From positions 1-58,395 of the forward strand of contig JACXUV010000031.1 of assembly GCA_014763715.1 (NCBI GenBank): DNA of 58,395 bases. Direction: 5' to 3'. How positions within the stretch are numbered: position 1 is the stretch's first letter; each line of letters starts with the position of its first letter. Of this stretch, positions 1 to 8,604 are shown in pieces. This DNA comes from Rhodobacterales bacterium (GTDB taxonomy: Bacteria; Pseudomonadota; Alphaproteobacteria; Caulobacterales; Hyphomonadaceae). The notes beneath the pieces are model-generated. The model was not told where the DNA came from. It worked only from the letters and a program-made list of their open reading frames with translations, and did no database searches. Position numbers and translations under genes: made by a program.

Positions 1-1104
1 GAAAGCTCTGTCGGCGCATATTGGTCTGTCACAAAGTACAATGACATCATCGCGGTGGATTCGAACCACAAGGTGTTCTCCTCCGAACCGAGCATTGTGA
101 TCGGCGATCCGTCAGATGATTTCCAGCCTCCGATGTTCATTGCCAAGGATCCGCCGGTCCATGATGTCCAGCGCAAGGCCGCCCAGCCCGCCGTCGCGCC
201 CAGCCAGCTGTCGGAGCTGGAAGACCTGATCCGCCAGCGTGTCTGCAATATCCTGGACAGCCTACCGGTTGGCGAGACATTCAACTGGGTCGACCGCGTC
301 TCCATCGAGCTGACCACACAGATGCTGGCGACCCTGTTCGATTACCCCTTCGAGCACCGTCACAAGCTGCCCTTCTGGTCTGATGTTGCTACAACGTCAG
401 ATGCCGTCGGCGTGGCCGGGGCCGACATGGAATGGCGGATGAAGCATCTCAACGAGTGCCTCGCCAGCTTTACCGAGCTCTGGCATGAGCGCGCCGCCCA
501 GCCGCGCAAGTTCGATTTCATCTCCCTGCTCGCCCATGATCCGCAAACGAAGGACATGGTGAACAATCCGATCGAACTGCTCGGCAACCTCATGCTGCTG
601 ATCGTGGGCGGAAACGACACGACGCGGAATTCGATCTCCGGCGGGGTCTATTTCCTCAACCAGTTTCCGGACCAGTATGCCAAGCTGAAGGCAGACCCAT
701 CCCTGGTCCCGAACATGGTGTCAGAGATTATCCGTTATCAGACACCTCTGGCCCATATGCGCCGCGTGGCGACCGAAGATACCGAGCTCGGCGGCCAGAA
801 GATCCGCAAGGGCGACAAGGTGGTGATGTGGTACGTCTCAGGCAATCGCGACGAAGAGGCGATCGAGCGGCCCGACGAATTCCTCATCGACCGGCAAAAT
901 GCCCGCCGGCACGTCTCTTTCGGCTTTGGCATCCATCGCTGCATGGGCAACCGCGTCGCCGAGATGCAGCTGCGCATCCTGTGGGAAGAAATCCTCAACC
1001 GGTTCGAACATGTCGAAGTTGTCGGCGAACCAGAGCGCGTTCTCTCGAACTTCGTGCTGGGCTACACCAACCTGCCCGTCATCCTTCACCCGAAGGCGAA
1101 CTGA
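1..1104 (+). CDS. Cytochrome P450, CYP153-type alkane/fatty-acid terminal hydroxylase (5' end cut by window)
   Basis: The reading frame is open from base 1, so the N-terminus lies outside the window and the internal GTG at 55 is not the start. The visible part has the P450 hallmarks: an I-helix oxygen-activation motif GGNDTTR (about nt 607-627), the K-helix ExxR in SEIIRYQ, and the heme loop FGFGIHRCMGN (nt 919-951) with the ligand Cys codon at 940-942. The wording of these motifs and of the stretch SIELTTQMLATLFDYPFE is characteristic of CYP153 enzymes. These hydroxylate the terminal carbon of medium-chain alkanes and related chains, using a ferredoxin and a ferredoxin reductase. Neither redox partner is in the window. 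The family call rests on recall of motif wording; the substrate is inferred. Confidence 0.93.
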   Translation, partial: ESSVGAYWSVTKYNDIIAVDSNHKVFSSEPSIVIGDPSDDFQPPMFIAKDPPVHDVQRKAAQPAVAPSQLSELEDLIRQRVCNILDSLPVGETFNWVDRVSIELTTQMLATLFDYPFEHRHKLPFWSDVATTSDAVGVAGADMEWRMKHLNECLASFTELWHERAAQPRKFDFISLLAHDPQTKDMVNNPIELLGNLMLLIVGGNDTTRNSISGGVYFLNQFPDQYAKLKADPSLVPNMVSEIIRYQTPLAHMRRVATEDTELGGQKIRKGDKVVMWYVSGNRDEEAIERPDEFLIDRQNARRHVSFGFGIHRCMGNRVAEMQLRILWEEILNRFEHVEVVGEPERVLSNFVLGYTNLPVILHPKAN

Positions 1105-1110
1105 ACCAGC

Positions 1111-2532
1111 CTACAGGCGGATCGTCCCACGGATGGTCCGCCCGTTGCGGTCGAGTTCAATATCCCAGCTGCGACCAGCGTCCCGCAGTACGGACTGCAG
1201 TTCTTTTACGGTCTTGGTCTGCTTGCCATTCACGGAACGGATAATGTCACCCGGCCTGAAATAGTTGCGGGCGATAGACCGGCGCGAAACGGAATGGACG
1301 TAAATGCCTGAGCCTTTCTGGAACGGGTCCAACCCATTCTCTTCAGCGAGGCGCGGAGAGAGTTCAACAACCCGGGCGCCGTTGAACACATCATCGCCTT
1401 CCATCAGCACGATGTCCGCTTCTGTCGCCCCCGGTGGCGGTTCGACCTTCACGCCGATCACCTGGTTACGGCCACCGCGCAGCACGTTCAGCTGAGCCTT
1501 TTCGCCGGGATTACGGATTGCCGCGAGGAATTTGAGGCCCTTCTCGTCAAACACTTCCCGGCCGTCGATCGCCGTGACCAGATCGCCCCGGCGCAAGCCC
1601 GCCTTGTCCGCCGGGCCGCCATCATAAACCTCGGTGACCATCACACCGATGGGCCGGGAAAGCCCCTGAGCCTTCGCCATGTCGAAGCTGACGGCCTGCG
1701 CTGCCAGGCCCAGCCACGGGCGCACGAAGGTCCCTTCGTTCATCGCCGCGTCGACGACACGTTTCACCATTTCCGAAGGGATCGCGAAGCCGATGCCATT
1801 CGAGCCGCCACCGCGGGAGAAGATCGCCGTGTTCACGCCGACCAGCTGGCCCTTCATGTTCACAAGCGCCCCGCCGGAGTTACCCGGGTTCACGGCTGCA
1901 TCGGTCTGAATGAAGAAGGAGTAGTCGGAAATCCCGACATCCGTCCGCGCCGTCGCGGAGATGATGCCGCTTGTCACGGTCTGGCCGACACCGAACGGGT
2001 TGCCGATGGCCATGACCAGGTCACCCACTTGTGCCTCACGCGTGTCGGCAAAGTGCAGCACCGGAAGCTTGTCGCCATCGGTGTCGATCTTGAGAACGGC
2101 GAGGTCCGTCCGCTCGTCATTGAGGACGAGTTCAGCGGGGTATTCACGCCGGTCGCTCAGCACGACCCGGAAGGAGTCGGCCCCCTCCACGACGTGGTTG
2201 TTGGTCACGATCACGCCGTCTTCCCGCACGATCACACCGGAACCGAGAGAGTTCTGCACGCGGCTCTGCGGCGCTGCGCTTCCATACAGAAGCATCTCCA
2301 TCGGCGTGACGCCCGTCTTTACCGTTTTCTGCGTGTAGACGTTCACCACGGCGGGAGAGACTTCCTTCACCAGTGGCGCAAAGGTCAGCTCGATTTCAGA
2401 ACGTGTCTCCGGCAATCGCTGGGCGTTGGCCATCAAGGGTAAGGCCGCCAGCACCAAGAGTGCCACTACACAAAGCCCCGCCACAGCCAGGAACTTCGAA
2501 ACGTGTCTTGTCATGCGGAGAGCGTGCATCAT
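1111..2532 (-). CDS. DegP/DegQ-like periplasmic serine endoprotease with two PDZ domains
   Basis: An N-terminal hydrophobic segment ending in LMANAQ looks like a signal peptide, so the protein is probably periplasmic. The trypsin-like domain carries the full HtrA triad: His in VTNNHVVEG (about residue 113), Asp in TDLAVLKID (about 143) and Ser in NPGNSGGALVN (about 219). Two PDZ domains follow, with RPWLGLAAQ and GPADKAGLRRGD marking the first and FRPGDIIRSVNG the second. The family degrades or refolds misfolded envelope proteins. The frame stays open to a TTG at 2568, but ATG codons at 2532, 2529 and 2514 are more likely starts; none has a strong Shine-Dalgarno, so the start is uncertain. 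It lies 67 bp downstream of the transporter gene on the same strand. Confidence 0.92.
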   Translation of the reverse strand: MMHALRMTRHVSKFLAVAGLCVVALLVLAALPLMANAQRLPETRSEIELTFAPLVKEVSPAVVNVYTQKTVKTGVTPMEMLLYGSAAPQSRVQNSLGSGVIVREDGVIVTNNHVVEGADSFRVVLSDRREYPAELVLNDERTDLAVLKIDTDGDKLPVLHFADTREAQVGDLVMAIGNPFGVGQTVTSGIISATARTDVGISDYSFFIQTDAAVNPGNSGGALVNMKGQLVGVNTAIFSRGGGSNGIGFAIPSEMVKRVVDAAMNEGTFVRPWLGLAAQAVSFDMAKAQGLSRPIGVMVTEVYDGGPADKAGLRRGDLVTAIDGREVFDEKGLKFLAAIRNPGEKAQLNVLRGGRNQVIGVKVEPPPGATEADIVLMEGDDVFNGARVVELSPRLAEENGLDPFQKGSGIYVHSVSRRSIARNYFRPGDIIRSVNGKQTKTVKELQSVLRDAGRSWDIELDRNGRTIRGTIRL

Positions 2533-2599
2533 CTCTATGGCTCTATTGCGGCGCCGATGAAGTAGCAATTCGGCGATTTATGACAATTCAGTCAGAAAT

Positions 2600-4066
2600 T
2601 CAGGAGGTTGTCTCTTCTTCCACCCTCGCCGCGAGGGCTGCGAGGTTCTGCTCATGGCTCTCACGGCTGATACGGTAAAAGGAGACCGCAATGATCATGA
2701 GCGTCCATGCGGTAAGCAATGACACCGCATATCCCCAACCAAGCGCACCAACAGAGTTTGCCCCGGCAGCCGCGGCGCCGCCGCCCTGAGAGAGGCCCGC
2801 CACGCTCAGGACGACAGACGCGATCATCACACCGCCACCTTGCGAGAGCTTCTTGATGAAGCTGATACCGGCGAAGAAGATGCCCTCATTCCGGCGCCCT
2901 GTCTGGAGTTCGCTATCCTCGACAATGTCGGCGACCATGGCGCCCATAAGCATCTGGGTCGTAATGATCAGAGCGAGATCGAAAATCGTCACCGCCAGCA
3001 CGAACGTATAGAGGCTCTCGGTTCCATTCGGCGGCAGAAGCCCGAGCAAACGCAGGATAACCGGCATCGGCGCGATGGTGAACGCCAGGACTCCAACGCC
3101 GATGGCCCCCTTCTTCTTCCCGATGGTCTTGCCGACAATCGGCGCAATGATCAGGGCAAGCACAGCAGAGACATATACCCCCATCGTGAGACCGGCGATC
3201 TGGTCGTTATCGAACTCCCAGAAGATCGTGTTGATGTACTGGTTCAGCGTCGCGGAAATGCCAGTTGCCATCAGGCCGAACAGGGTCGCGAGGAACAATG
3301 CACGGAAGGATGGATTGGAGACCGTCTCGAAGATCTCGGCAAATATCCGGCTCAAGGTCAGCTTGCGGGCCGCCGGTGGGGCTTTGAGGTGAGGAATATG
3401 ACTATGCGTGCCCACGGCGCAGAGGAACACGGCCACTAGGATGCAGACGGCTGCAATGGAACCATAAGTGTTCCATCCACCGACATTGAACACGCCAACC
3501 GGGATCTCCGGTGTGGGGATCAGCAGGTATTTGAACAACAGGATCTGAATGGTCAGCCCACCGAACCAGGCAAAGAAATAACGCAGCGACATCAGGCCGG
3601 TACGCGTGTCGTAGTCCTGCGTCAGTTCCGCTGCCAGCGCCTGGCTGGACACTTCGTAGAAGGTAAAACTGATGCGGACGAAAATGGTCATCGCGACCAG
3701 CCAGGGAAACAGGGCGTTGCCGTCCATCCCCTCTGGCGGATTCCATGTCAGGTAATAGGCCAGCGCCACGGGTATCAGGGCCGCATACATGAATGGATGC
3801 CGCCGCCCGAAACGGGTGCGCAAATTGTCCGACCAGTACCCGACAACGGGATCGGAAATCGCATCCACCACAAGGGCAACCAGAAGCGCCATACCGACCA
3901 GGCTGGCATCGACTCCCAGAATATTGCTGTAGAAGAACAACAGGACATAATCGAACCCGTTGTTCTTGATCCCCTCAGCCGCCCCGCCGACCCCGAAGGC
4001 CAGGCGCGTCAGAAAACCGGGCTTGACTGTACCGGCCGCGAGGACAGGCTGAGCGGTATCTGACAT
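2600..4066 (-). CDS. MFS transporter of the glycoside-pentoside-hexuronide (GPH/MelB-like) family
   Basis: A 488-residue protein with about twelve hydrophobic segments. The N-terminal half has the GPH pattern: FGVGGAAEGIKNNGFDYVLL in helix 1 and DAISDPVVGYWSDNLRTRFG in the helix 2-3 loop, followed by RRHPFMYAALIP. GPH carriers move sugars, glycosides or other organic anions with a cation (H+ or Na+). The substrate cannot be read from sequence. The gene sits 11 bp downstream of an acyl-CoA dehydrogenase on the same strand, so the two are probably co-transcribed. That hints at uptake of a compound degraded through CoA thioesters, but this is inference only. Confidence 0.88.
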   Translation of the reverse strand: MSDTAQPVLAAGTVKPGFLTRLAFGVGGAAEGIKNNGFDYVLLFFYSNILGVDASLVGMALLVALVVDAISDPVVGYWSDNLRTRFGRRHPFMYAALIPVALAYYLTWNPPEGMDGNALFPWLVAMTIFVRISFTFYEVSSQALAAELTQDYDTRTGLMSLRYFFAWFGGLTIQILLFKYLLIPTPEIPVGVFNVGGWNTYGSIAAVCILVAVFLCAVGTHSHIPHLKAPPAARKLTLSRIFAEIFETVSNPSFRALFLATLFGLMATGISATLNQYINTIFWEFDNDQIAGLTMGVYVSAVLALIIAPIVGKTIGKKKGAIGVGVLAFTIAPMPVILRLLGLLPPNGTESLYTFVLAVTIFDLALIITTQMLMGAMVADIVEDSELQTGRRNEGIFFAGISFIKKLSQGGGVMIASVVLSVAGLSQGGGAAAAGANSVGALGWGYAVSLLTAWTLMIIAVSFYRISRESHEQNLAALAARVEEETTS

Positions 4067-4077
4067 GGGCGCGCCGA

Positions 4078-5301
4078 TCAGAGCCCCAGGACCATCTTAG
4101 ACATGATGTTCCGCTGGATTTCATTGGAACCGGCATAGATGGAGGTCTTGCGGTAATTGAAATAGCTGGGCGCCGCCGTGACCGAGTAGGACGGGAACGG
4201 CAGATCCGCATTTGCTCCGGCACGCGCCACCGCAAAATTGTCCCGCACGAATGGTGCGCCGTAGGAACCAGCCGCCTCGACAACGAGTTCCGTGATCGCC
4301 TGTTGCGTCTCGGAACCTGCACATTTCAGCATCGAGCTTTCCGGCCCGACGGCCTGACCGGCCGACAGAGCAGAGAAGATACGCTGCTCTGTCGCGTCCA
4401 ATCCGTCGATCTTGATTTCCAGCTGGGCCAGCTTGCGGGCAAAATCCGGATCCCGGATCAGCGCCTCACCTTCACTCTCCTCAACGCTGGCGATCTTGCG
4501 TGCCTTGTTGAGCATACTACGCAGGCCCGGCGCGTACGCATTGCCCCGCTCGAACTGCAGCAGGTACTTGGCGTAGGTCCAGCCCTTGTTCTCTTCCCCG
4601 ACGAGGGATTCCGCAATCGGCACACGGACATTTTCAAAGAAGACCTGGTTGATTTCCTGGGCCCCTTCGGCCGGCCCATCAAGCGTGGGCAGCGGGGAAA
4701 TCTTGATGCCCGGCAGGGTCATCGGGAAGATGATGAAGCTGATCCCTTCCTGCTCCTTGCCTGCTCTCGAAGTCCGCACGAGGCAGAAGATCATGTCGGC
4801 CCACTGGGCGTGCGTCGTCCAGATCTTGGAGCCATTGAGCACATAATCGTCGCCATCGCGCACAGCGCTCATCTGGAGCGAGGCAAGATCGGACCCGGAA
4901 CCCGGCTCCGAATACCCCTGGCACCACCAGACATCCGACCGGAGAATGGGCGGAAGGTATTTCTTCTTCTGCTCCTCAGAACCGAACGCCATGATCACCG
5001 AGGCGACCATGGCAATCCCCATCGGGCTGACCGGCGGTGTCCCCGCAGACGAAAGCTCCATGTTCAGGATATAGCGCTGAGACGCCGAAAGGCCCGGACC
5101 GCCGTGCTCAACCGGCCAGTTCGGAGCGACCCAGCCTTTCTCGTAAAGCTTCTTCTGCCAGGCGACCTGGCCTTCCTTGTCGAGATAACCGTTCTTGGAC
5201 GCCGCGCTCTTGGCGCGCAGGTCGGCTGTATAGTTCTCCGCGATCCAGTCGCGCACTTCCTGCTGGAAGGCGCGATCCTCAGGCGTGAAGGCAAGGTCCA
5301 T
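4078..5301 (-). CDS. Acyl-CoA dehydrogenase (pimeloyl-CoA/FadE large-subunit type)
   Basis: A 407-residue flavoprotein with the acyl-CoA dehydrogenase signatures: WWCQGYSEPGSGSDLASL in the middle beta domain and IYAGSNEIQRNIMSKMVLGL at the C-terminus. The catalytic base of MCAD-type enzymes in the YEG motif is replaced here (YAG). A Glu in the helix-G region (LLQFERGN) is the likely substitute, as in isovaleryl-CoA dehydrogenase and actinobacterial alpha subunits; that assignment is inference. The enzyme should catalyse alpha,beta-desaturation of an acyl-CoA with electrons going to ETF. The start ATG at 5301 is preceded by AGGGG. The stop is 11 bp before the transporter gene, and the ABM-family gene lies 9 bp upstream. 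It resembles the gene at 21986-23176. Confidence 0.9.
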   Translation of the reverse strand: MDLAFTPEDRAFQQEVRDWIAENYTADLRAKSAASKNGYLDKEGQVAWQKKLYEKGWVAPNWPVEHGGPGLSASQRYILNMELSSAGTPPVSPMGIAMVASVIMAFGSEEQKKKYLPPILRSDVWWCQGYSEPGSGSDLASLQMSAVRDGDDYVLNGSKIWTTHAQWADMIFCLVRTSRAGKEQEGISFIIFPMTLPGIKISPLPTLDGPAEGAQEINQVFFENVRVPIAESLVGEENKGWTYAKYLLQFERGNAYAPGLRSMLNKARKIASVEESEGEALIRDPDFARKLAQLEIKIDGLDATEQRIFSALSAGQAVGPESSMLKCAGSETQQAITELVVEAAGSYGAPFVRDNFAVARAGANADLPFPSYSVTAAPSYFNYRKTSIYAGSNEIQRNIMSKMVLGL

Positions 5302-5310
5302 GGCGCGCCC

Positions 5311-5601
5311 CTATTCCACGATGTCGAAATACTGGATGTCAGGCGCACCCGCGAGGCAGGCACCGAGCGCAGGACCGGCCGCCTTGAAATAGTCACTCTG
5401 ACCATGTGCCTTGAAGGCTTCTTCAGAGGCATATTGCTCCATGAAGATATAAACGTGAGCCTCTTTCTTCGACTTGTAGAGCTGGTAGGTCAGGCATCCC
5501 GGCTCGTTCGCCTTAACCTTCGCCATCAGGTCTTTGCCGACCTGCTCGAACTCCGCCTCTTTATCCGGCTGGATGGTCAGTTTTGCCACAACACCAATCA
5601 T
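5311..5601 (-). CDS. Antibiotic biosynthesis monooxygenase (ABM/YgiN-like) domain protein
   Basis: A small single-domain protein of about 96 residues beginning MIGVVAKLTIQPDKEAEFEQ and ending in DIQYFDIVE, the dimeric ferredoxin-like ABM fold. Family members are cofactor-free oxygenases, quinol-interacting proteins or heme-degrading enzymes; most are of unknown substrate. An AGGAGGAG sequence lies just upstream. An ATG at 5610 overlaps it almost directly, so the ATG at 5601, with a better spacer, is preferred. The frame extends upstream to 5724, but that part has low-complexity coding character and no ribosome site. It is the first gene of a leftward group running into the acyl-CoA dehydrogenase and transporter genes. 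Confidence 0.85.
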   Translation of the reverse strand: MIGVVAKLTIQPDKEAEFEQVGKDLMAKVKANEPGCLTYQLYKSKKEAHVYIFMEQYASEEAFKAHGQSDYFKAAGPALGACLAGAPDIQYFDIVE

Positions 5602-5751
5602 GTTTTGCATCTCCTCCTGTTGCGCCCCACCATATGAGGTTCGTCCAGCGCGGCAAGCTTGACGTTGGGTATGCCGATCCGGACAGGCTGCATGCCAGTC
5701 TGGAACGATTTTTGCTCCCTCCACAGGAGAAAAACATCAACAGAGGTCGCC

Positions 5752-6780
5752 ATGGGTGCGTACGCAATGGCTGAAATCGACACAAATGAAGCGCCTGAGC
5801 TGGCGCCCAGCTCGATTCTGGCTGTCATTCCGGCGCTGAACGAAGAGCGTCATATTGAGACATGCATCCGCTCATTGATGGCCGGAGATGCGCTGCTCGG
5901 CGACGTTCCCCTCATCGTGGCCGATGGAGGAAGCACGGACAACACGGTTGCCATCGTCAAGCGCCTCACCGCGGAATTTCCGAACCTGCAGCTGATCCAC
6001 AATCCGAAACGCCTGCAGGCAGCCGCGATGAACCTGGCCGTTGCAGAGGCCAGCCGCGATGACACACGCTACATCGTGCGCTGCGACGCTCACTCGATTT
6101 ACCCGACAGGCTTCATCCTGTCCGTCGCGAAAGCCCTCCATACGACCGGAGCAGCATCGGTTGTGATCCCTATGGACGCCGTGGGTGACACCTGTTTCGA
6201 ACGCGCCAATGCCTGGATCGTGGATACACCGCTTGGCTCTGGCGGGTCCGCACACCGGGGCGGAACGACATCCGGCTATGTGGATCACGGGCACCACGCT
6301 GGCTTCGCCATTGACATGTACCGCCAGATTGGCGGCTACGACGAAACCTTCTCGCATAATGAAGACGCAGAATATGATGAACGCGTCGCTCAGGCAGGCG
6401 GGAAGATCTATCTCGATGCCGATATCCGTATTCGCTACATCCCGCGCGGCTCTATCGGCCGATTGGCCAAGCAATACTTCAACTATGGCAAAGGCCGCGC
6501 GCGCAATGTGCGCAAACATGGCCAGAAGCTGAAAGTTCGCCAGGCCCTGCCCGTCTTCGCGCTACTGGCCAGCACTGGCGGGTTGGTTGCCTCCCCCCTC
6601 TTCCTGCCGGCACTTGTTCTTCCAATGGGCTATGCCGGTGTTCTCGCCGCAACCTCTGTCGCTGTCGCAATCTGGAAACGCTCGCCCTGCGGCCTCCTAG
6701 CAGGCTTGATTTCCGGCACTATACACATGAGCTGGGCAGCAGGCTTCCTGAAGGAAGTGCTGACCGGCACAAGGCCATGA
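5752..6780 (+). CDS. Family 2 glycosyltransferase, ExoA-like, with C-terminal membrane segments
   Basis: A GT-A fold transferase of about 342 residues. Visible motifs are ILAVIPALNEERHI at the start of the nucleotide-binding fold, VADGGSTDNT (about 57-66), YIVRCDAHS (about 108-115) as the DxD-equivalent, and SHNEDAEYDER (about 201-211) with the ED pair of the catalytic base. Two or three hydrophobic segments at the C-terminus anchor it in the inner membrane. The order matches the rhizobial succinoglycan enzyme ExoA, which adds a sugar to the undecaprenyl-linked repeat unit. The start at 5752 is chosen for AGAGG five bases upstream; an ATG at 5767 is the alternative. It is the first right-going gene of the exopolysaccharide locus, 65 bp before the phosphatase gene. 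Confidence 0.9.
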   Translation: MGAYAMAEIDTNEAPELAPSSILAVIPALNEERHIETCIRSLMAGDALLGDVPLIVADGGSTDNTVAIVKRLTAEFPNLQLIHNPKRLQAAAMNLAVAEASRDDTRYIVRCDAHSIYPTGFILSVAKALHTTGAASVVIPMDAVGDTCFERANAWIVDTPLGSGGSAHRGGTTSGYVDHGHHAGFAIDMYRQIGGYDETFSHNEDAEYDERVAQAGGKIYLDADIRIRYIPRGSIGRLAKQYFNYGKGRARNVRKHGQKLKVRQALPVFALLASTGGLVASPLFLPALVLPMGYAGVLAATSVAVAIWKRSPCGLLAGLISGTIHMSWAAGFLKEVLTGTRP

Positions 6781-6845
6781 TTTTCCCGCATTGATTGGTT
6801 TCCCTCCAGAAAGCGCTATAAGTAAACGTTAACTATTGTACCCAG

Positions 6846-7763
6846 ATGAGCAAAACGACCGATCAGACCCGGCAAAGCTTCCTGCAGCGGATCAGCAATC
6901 TGACCCGCTCAGCAACGTCTTTGCGCGCACGCATCCGCCGGGGCATCGGACGGTCGACGCCACAGGTGGAAGTGCAGACACGGGAAGAAACGCCTGTTGC
7001 CGTTACACGGAAGTCAAGCGCCCCTGATGGACAATGCATCTATGCTATCGGCGATGTTCACGGCCGCCGCGACCTTCTGGAAAAGCTGATCGACCAGATC
7101 GACGAGGATTCCGCATCGCTGCCCGAAGGCACCAGGCGATCCCTTGTTTTTCTTGGGGATTACATTGATCGCGGCCTGCAATCGAAAGACGTGATCGAAT
7201 TCCTGCTCAGCGAGCGCCTTCAGTCATTTGAACGGGTTTTCCTGATGGGGAACCACGAAGAAGCCCTGCTGCGCTTCATGAATGAAGTCAGTTTCGGGAA
7301 ACAATGGGTCCGCTATGGCGGCGCCGAAACGCTTTATTCCTATGGCCTGCAGCCACCGCAGAACTCTCGCGCTGCGATGCAGTCCCACGAAGCCATGGAA
7401 GCCTATCAGCGCGCCTGGGATAAAGTCTGGACCGAGTTCCGTAACAGGCTGCCTGAGGCACACCTGAAATTTTACCAGGGCCTCCAGCACTATTATGTTG
7501 CTGGTGACTATCTGTTCGTACATGCCGGCCTGCGCCCCGGCGCCTCGCTCCAGGAGCAGACTGTCCGCGACATGCTCTGGATCCGGGAAGAATTTCTGGA
7601 AGACGCAGACCAGTTTCCCCAGATCGTAGTTCATGGCCACACGCCTACCGATGGCGTCTTCCGCGACAATCGCCGGATCGGGCTCGATACCGGCGCCTTT
7701 ATCAGTGGGAAACTGTCAGCTGTTCGCCTCTTCAAGGACGAAGTTTCCTTCCTCTCGACCTGA
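6846..7763 (+). CDS. Metallophosphoesterase of the PPP (serine/threonine protein phosphatase-like) family
   Basis: Contains the complete calcineurin-like metal-binding series: IGDVHGRRD (about 68-76), LGDYIDRGLQ (about 103-112), MGNHEEALL (about 134-142), FVHAGLRPG and VVHGHTPTDG. These bind two metal ions and hydrolyse phosphomonoesters, commonly on proteins or nucleotides. The first about 60 residues are basic and probably disordered; there is no signal peptide, so it is cytoplasmic. The gene sits between the ExoA-like glycosyltransferase and the OPX lipoprotein. No low-molecular-weight tyrosine phosphatase (Wzb) is visible in the window. That makes this enzyme a candidate partner of the Wzc-type kinase, which is inference. 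Confidence 0.9.
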   Translation: MSKTTDQTRQSFLQRISNLTRSATSLRARIRRGIGRSTPQVEVQTREETPVAVTRKSSAPDGQCIYAIGDVHGRRDLLEKLIDQIDEDSASLPEGTRRSLVFLGDYIDRGLQSKDVIEFLLSERLQSFERVFLMGNHEEALLRFMNEVSFGKQWVRYGGAETLYSYGLQPPQNSRAAMQSHEAMEAYQRAWDKVWTEFRNRLPEAHLKFYQGLQHYYVAGDYLFVHAGLRPGASLQEQTVRDMLWIREEFLEDADQFPQIVVHGHTPTDGVFRDNRRIGLDTGAFISGKLSAVRLFKDEVSFLST

Positions 7764-7821
7764 TATTCTGGAATAGGTCTTGCTACGCGGCAGGGCCGCC
7801 AAATCTGGGAGAAAAGAAGCG

Positions 7822-8412
7822 ATGAATTTCCTGCGCCCCTTCGTCATGGCCATTCTGGGCAGCCTGCTCCTTAGCATTGCCGCCTGTCAGTCGGCCCCCA
7901 CGTCCGGCCCGCGTATCGCAGCGGGCGAGCAAATCGCTCTGCAACAATCAGCCATCGCCTATACGCTCGGCAATGGCGATCAACTTCGTATCACCGTATT
8001 CGGCCAGCCGGATCTCTCCGGTCAGTTCGAAGTCGACGGTACTGGCTCCATCTCGATGCCGCTGGTCGGCCAAGTCGAAGCACTGGGCCTGACGACTCCC
8101 CAGCTTGAGAGCCGTATCGTTGAGAAACTGGAAGGCGATTATATCCTGAACCCGCGCGTCAGCGCAGAGGTCATCAATTACCGTCCTTATTACATTCTGG
8201 GCGAAGTGAACCGTCCTGGGGAATATCCGTTTACTTCCGGGCTCACGGTCATGAATGCGGTGGCTGCGGCTGGTGGATGGACCTACCGCGCCAACAAGAA
8301 AGTCGTCTACATCAAGAGCGTGGACTCGGGTGAAGAGCAGGCATTCGAGCTGACAACTTCAACGGTCGTCCGCCCGGGCGACACGCTGCGGATTGGTGAA
8401 CGTATCTTCTGA
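7822..8412 (+). CDS. Short polysaccharide export (OPX/Wza-family) lipoprotein
   Basis: About 196 residues. The N-terminus MNFLRPFVMAILGSLLLS is a lipoprotein signal with lipobox IAAC and Cys22 as the lipidated residue. A Poly_export domain follows (about 40-125, YTLGNGDQLRITVFGQPDLS) and then one SLBB-type domain (about 130-190, YYILGEVNRPGEYPF). The chain stops there, about 180 residues shorter than E. coli Wza, and it lacks the C-terminal amphipathic helix that forms the Wza outer-membrane pore. It therefore belongs to the short OPX class that needs a separate beta-barrel, for which 15112-16407 is the obvious candidate. The start at 7822 is preferred over an in-frame upstream start at 7780 because it begins the signal peptide directly. 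A strong terminator follows. Confidence 0.92.
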   Translation: MNFLRPFVMAILGSLLLSIAACQSAPTSGPRIAAGEQIALQQSAIAYTLGNGDQLRITVFGQPDLSGQFEVDGTGSISMPLVGQVEALGLTTPQLESRIVEKLEGDYILNPRVSAEVINYRPYYILGEVNRPGEYPFTSGLTVMNAVAAAGGWTYRANKKVVYIKSVDSGEEQAFELTTSTVVRPGDTLRIGERIF

Positions 8413-8438
8413 TTTCGTTCCTTAACGATCACCGAATC

Positions 8439-8472
8439 AAAGCGGCAGGACAAACGTCCTGCCGCTTTTTTT
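8439..8472 (+). terminator. Rho-independent terminator after the OPX gene
   Basis: A perfect 11-bp stem (8441-8451 with 8456-8466, AGCGGCAGGAC) closes an AAAC loop and runs into seven T residues. It lies about 27 bp after the OPX stop codon, so the phosphatase/OPX transcript ends here and exoY-like transcription starts separately. Confidence 0.93.
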
Positions 8473-8483
8473 ACGTACCGGAT

Positions 8484-8499
8484 TGGCACGCTCCTGGCC
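8484..8499 (+). promoter_or_regulatory. Candidate sigma-54 (-24/-12) promoter
   Basis: TGGCACGCTCCTGGCC reads in the direction of the ExoY-like gene. It has a perfect -24 element (TGGCACG) and an invariant GG-N10-GC spacing; the -12 element deviates (TGGCC instead of TTGCW). It lies about 275 bp upstream of the start codon. The match is by eye only and could be chance. Confidence 0.3.
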
Positions 8500-8604
8500 C
8501 GTAACGGGACAGCTAAACCCGCCAAAGCACCTCAAAGCGAGGCATTCTGGTTAATAAATGCGCACTCGACCCTGATTACTTGAAAAATACTTCACCTATC
8601 AGGC

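Noticed and set aside
4303-5637. A 444-residue rightward frame opposite the acyl-CoA dehydrogenase
   Set aside because: Antisense shadow of a well-identified gene; no domain and no ribosome site.
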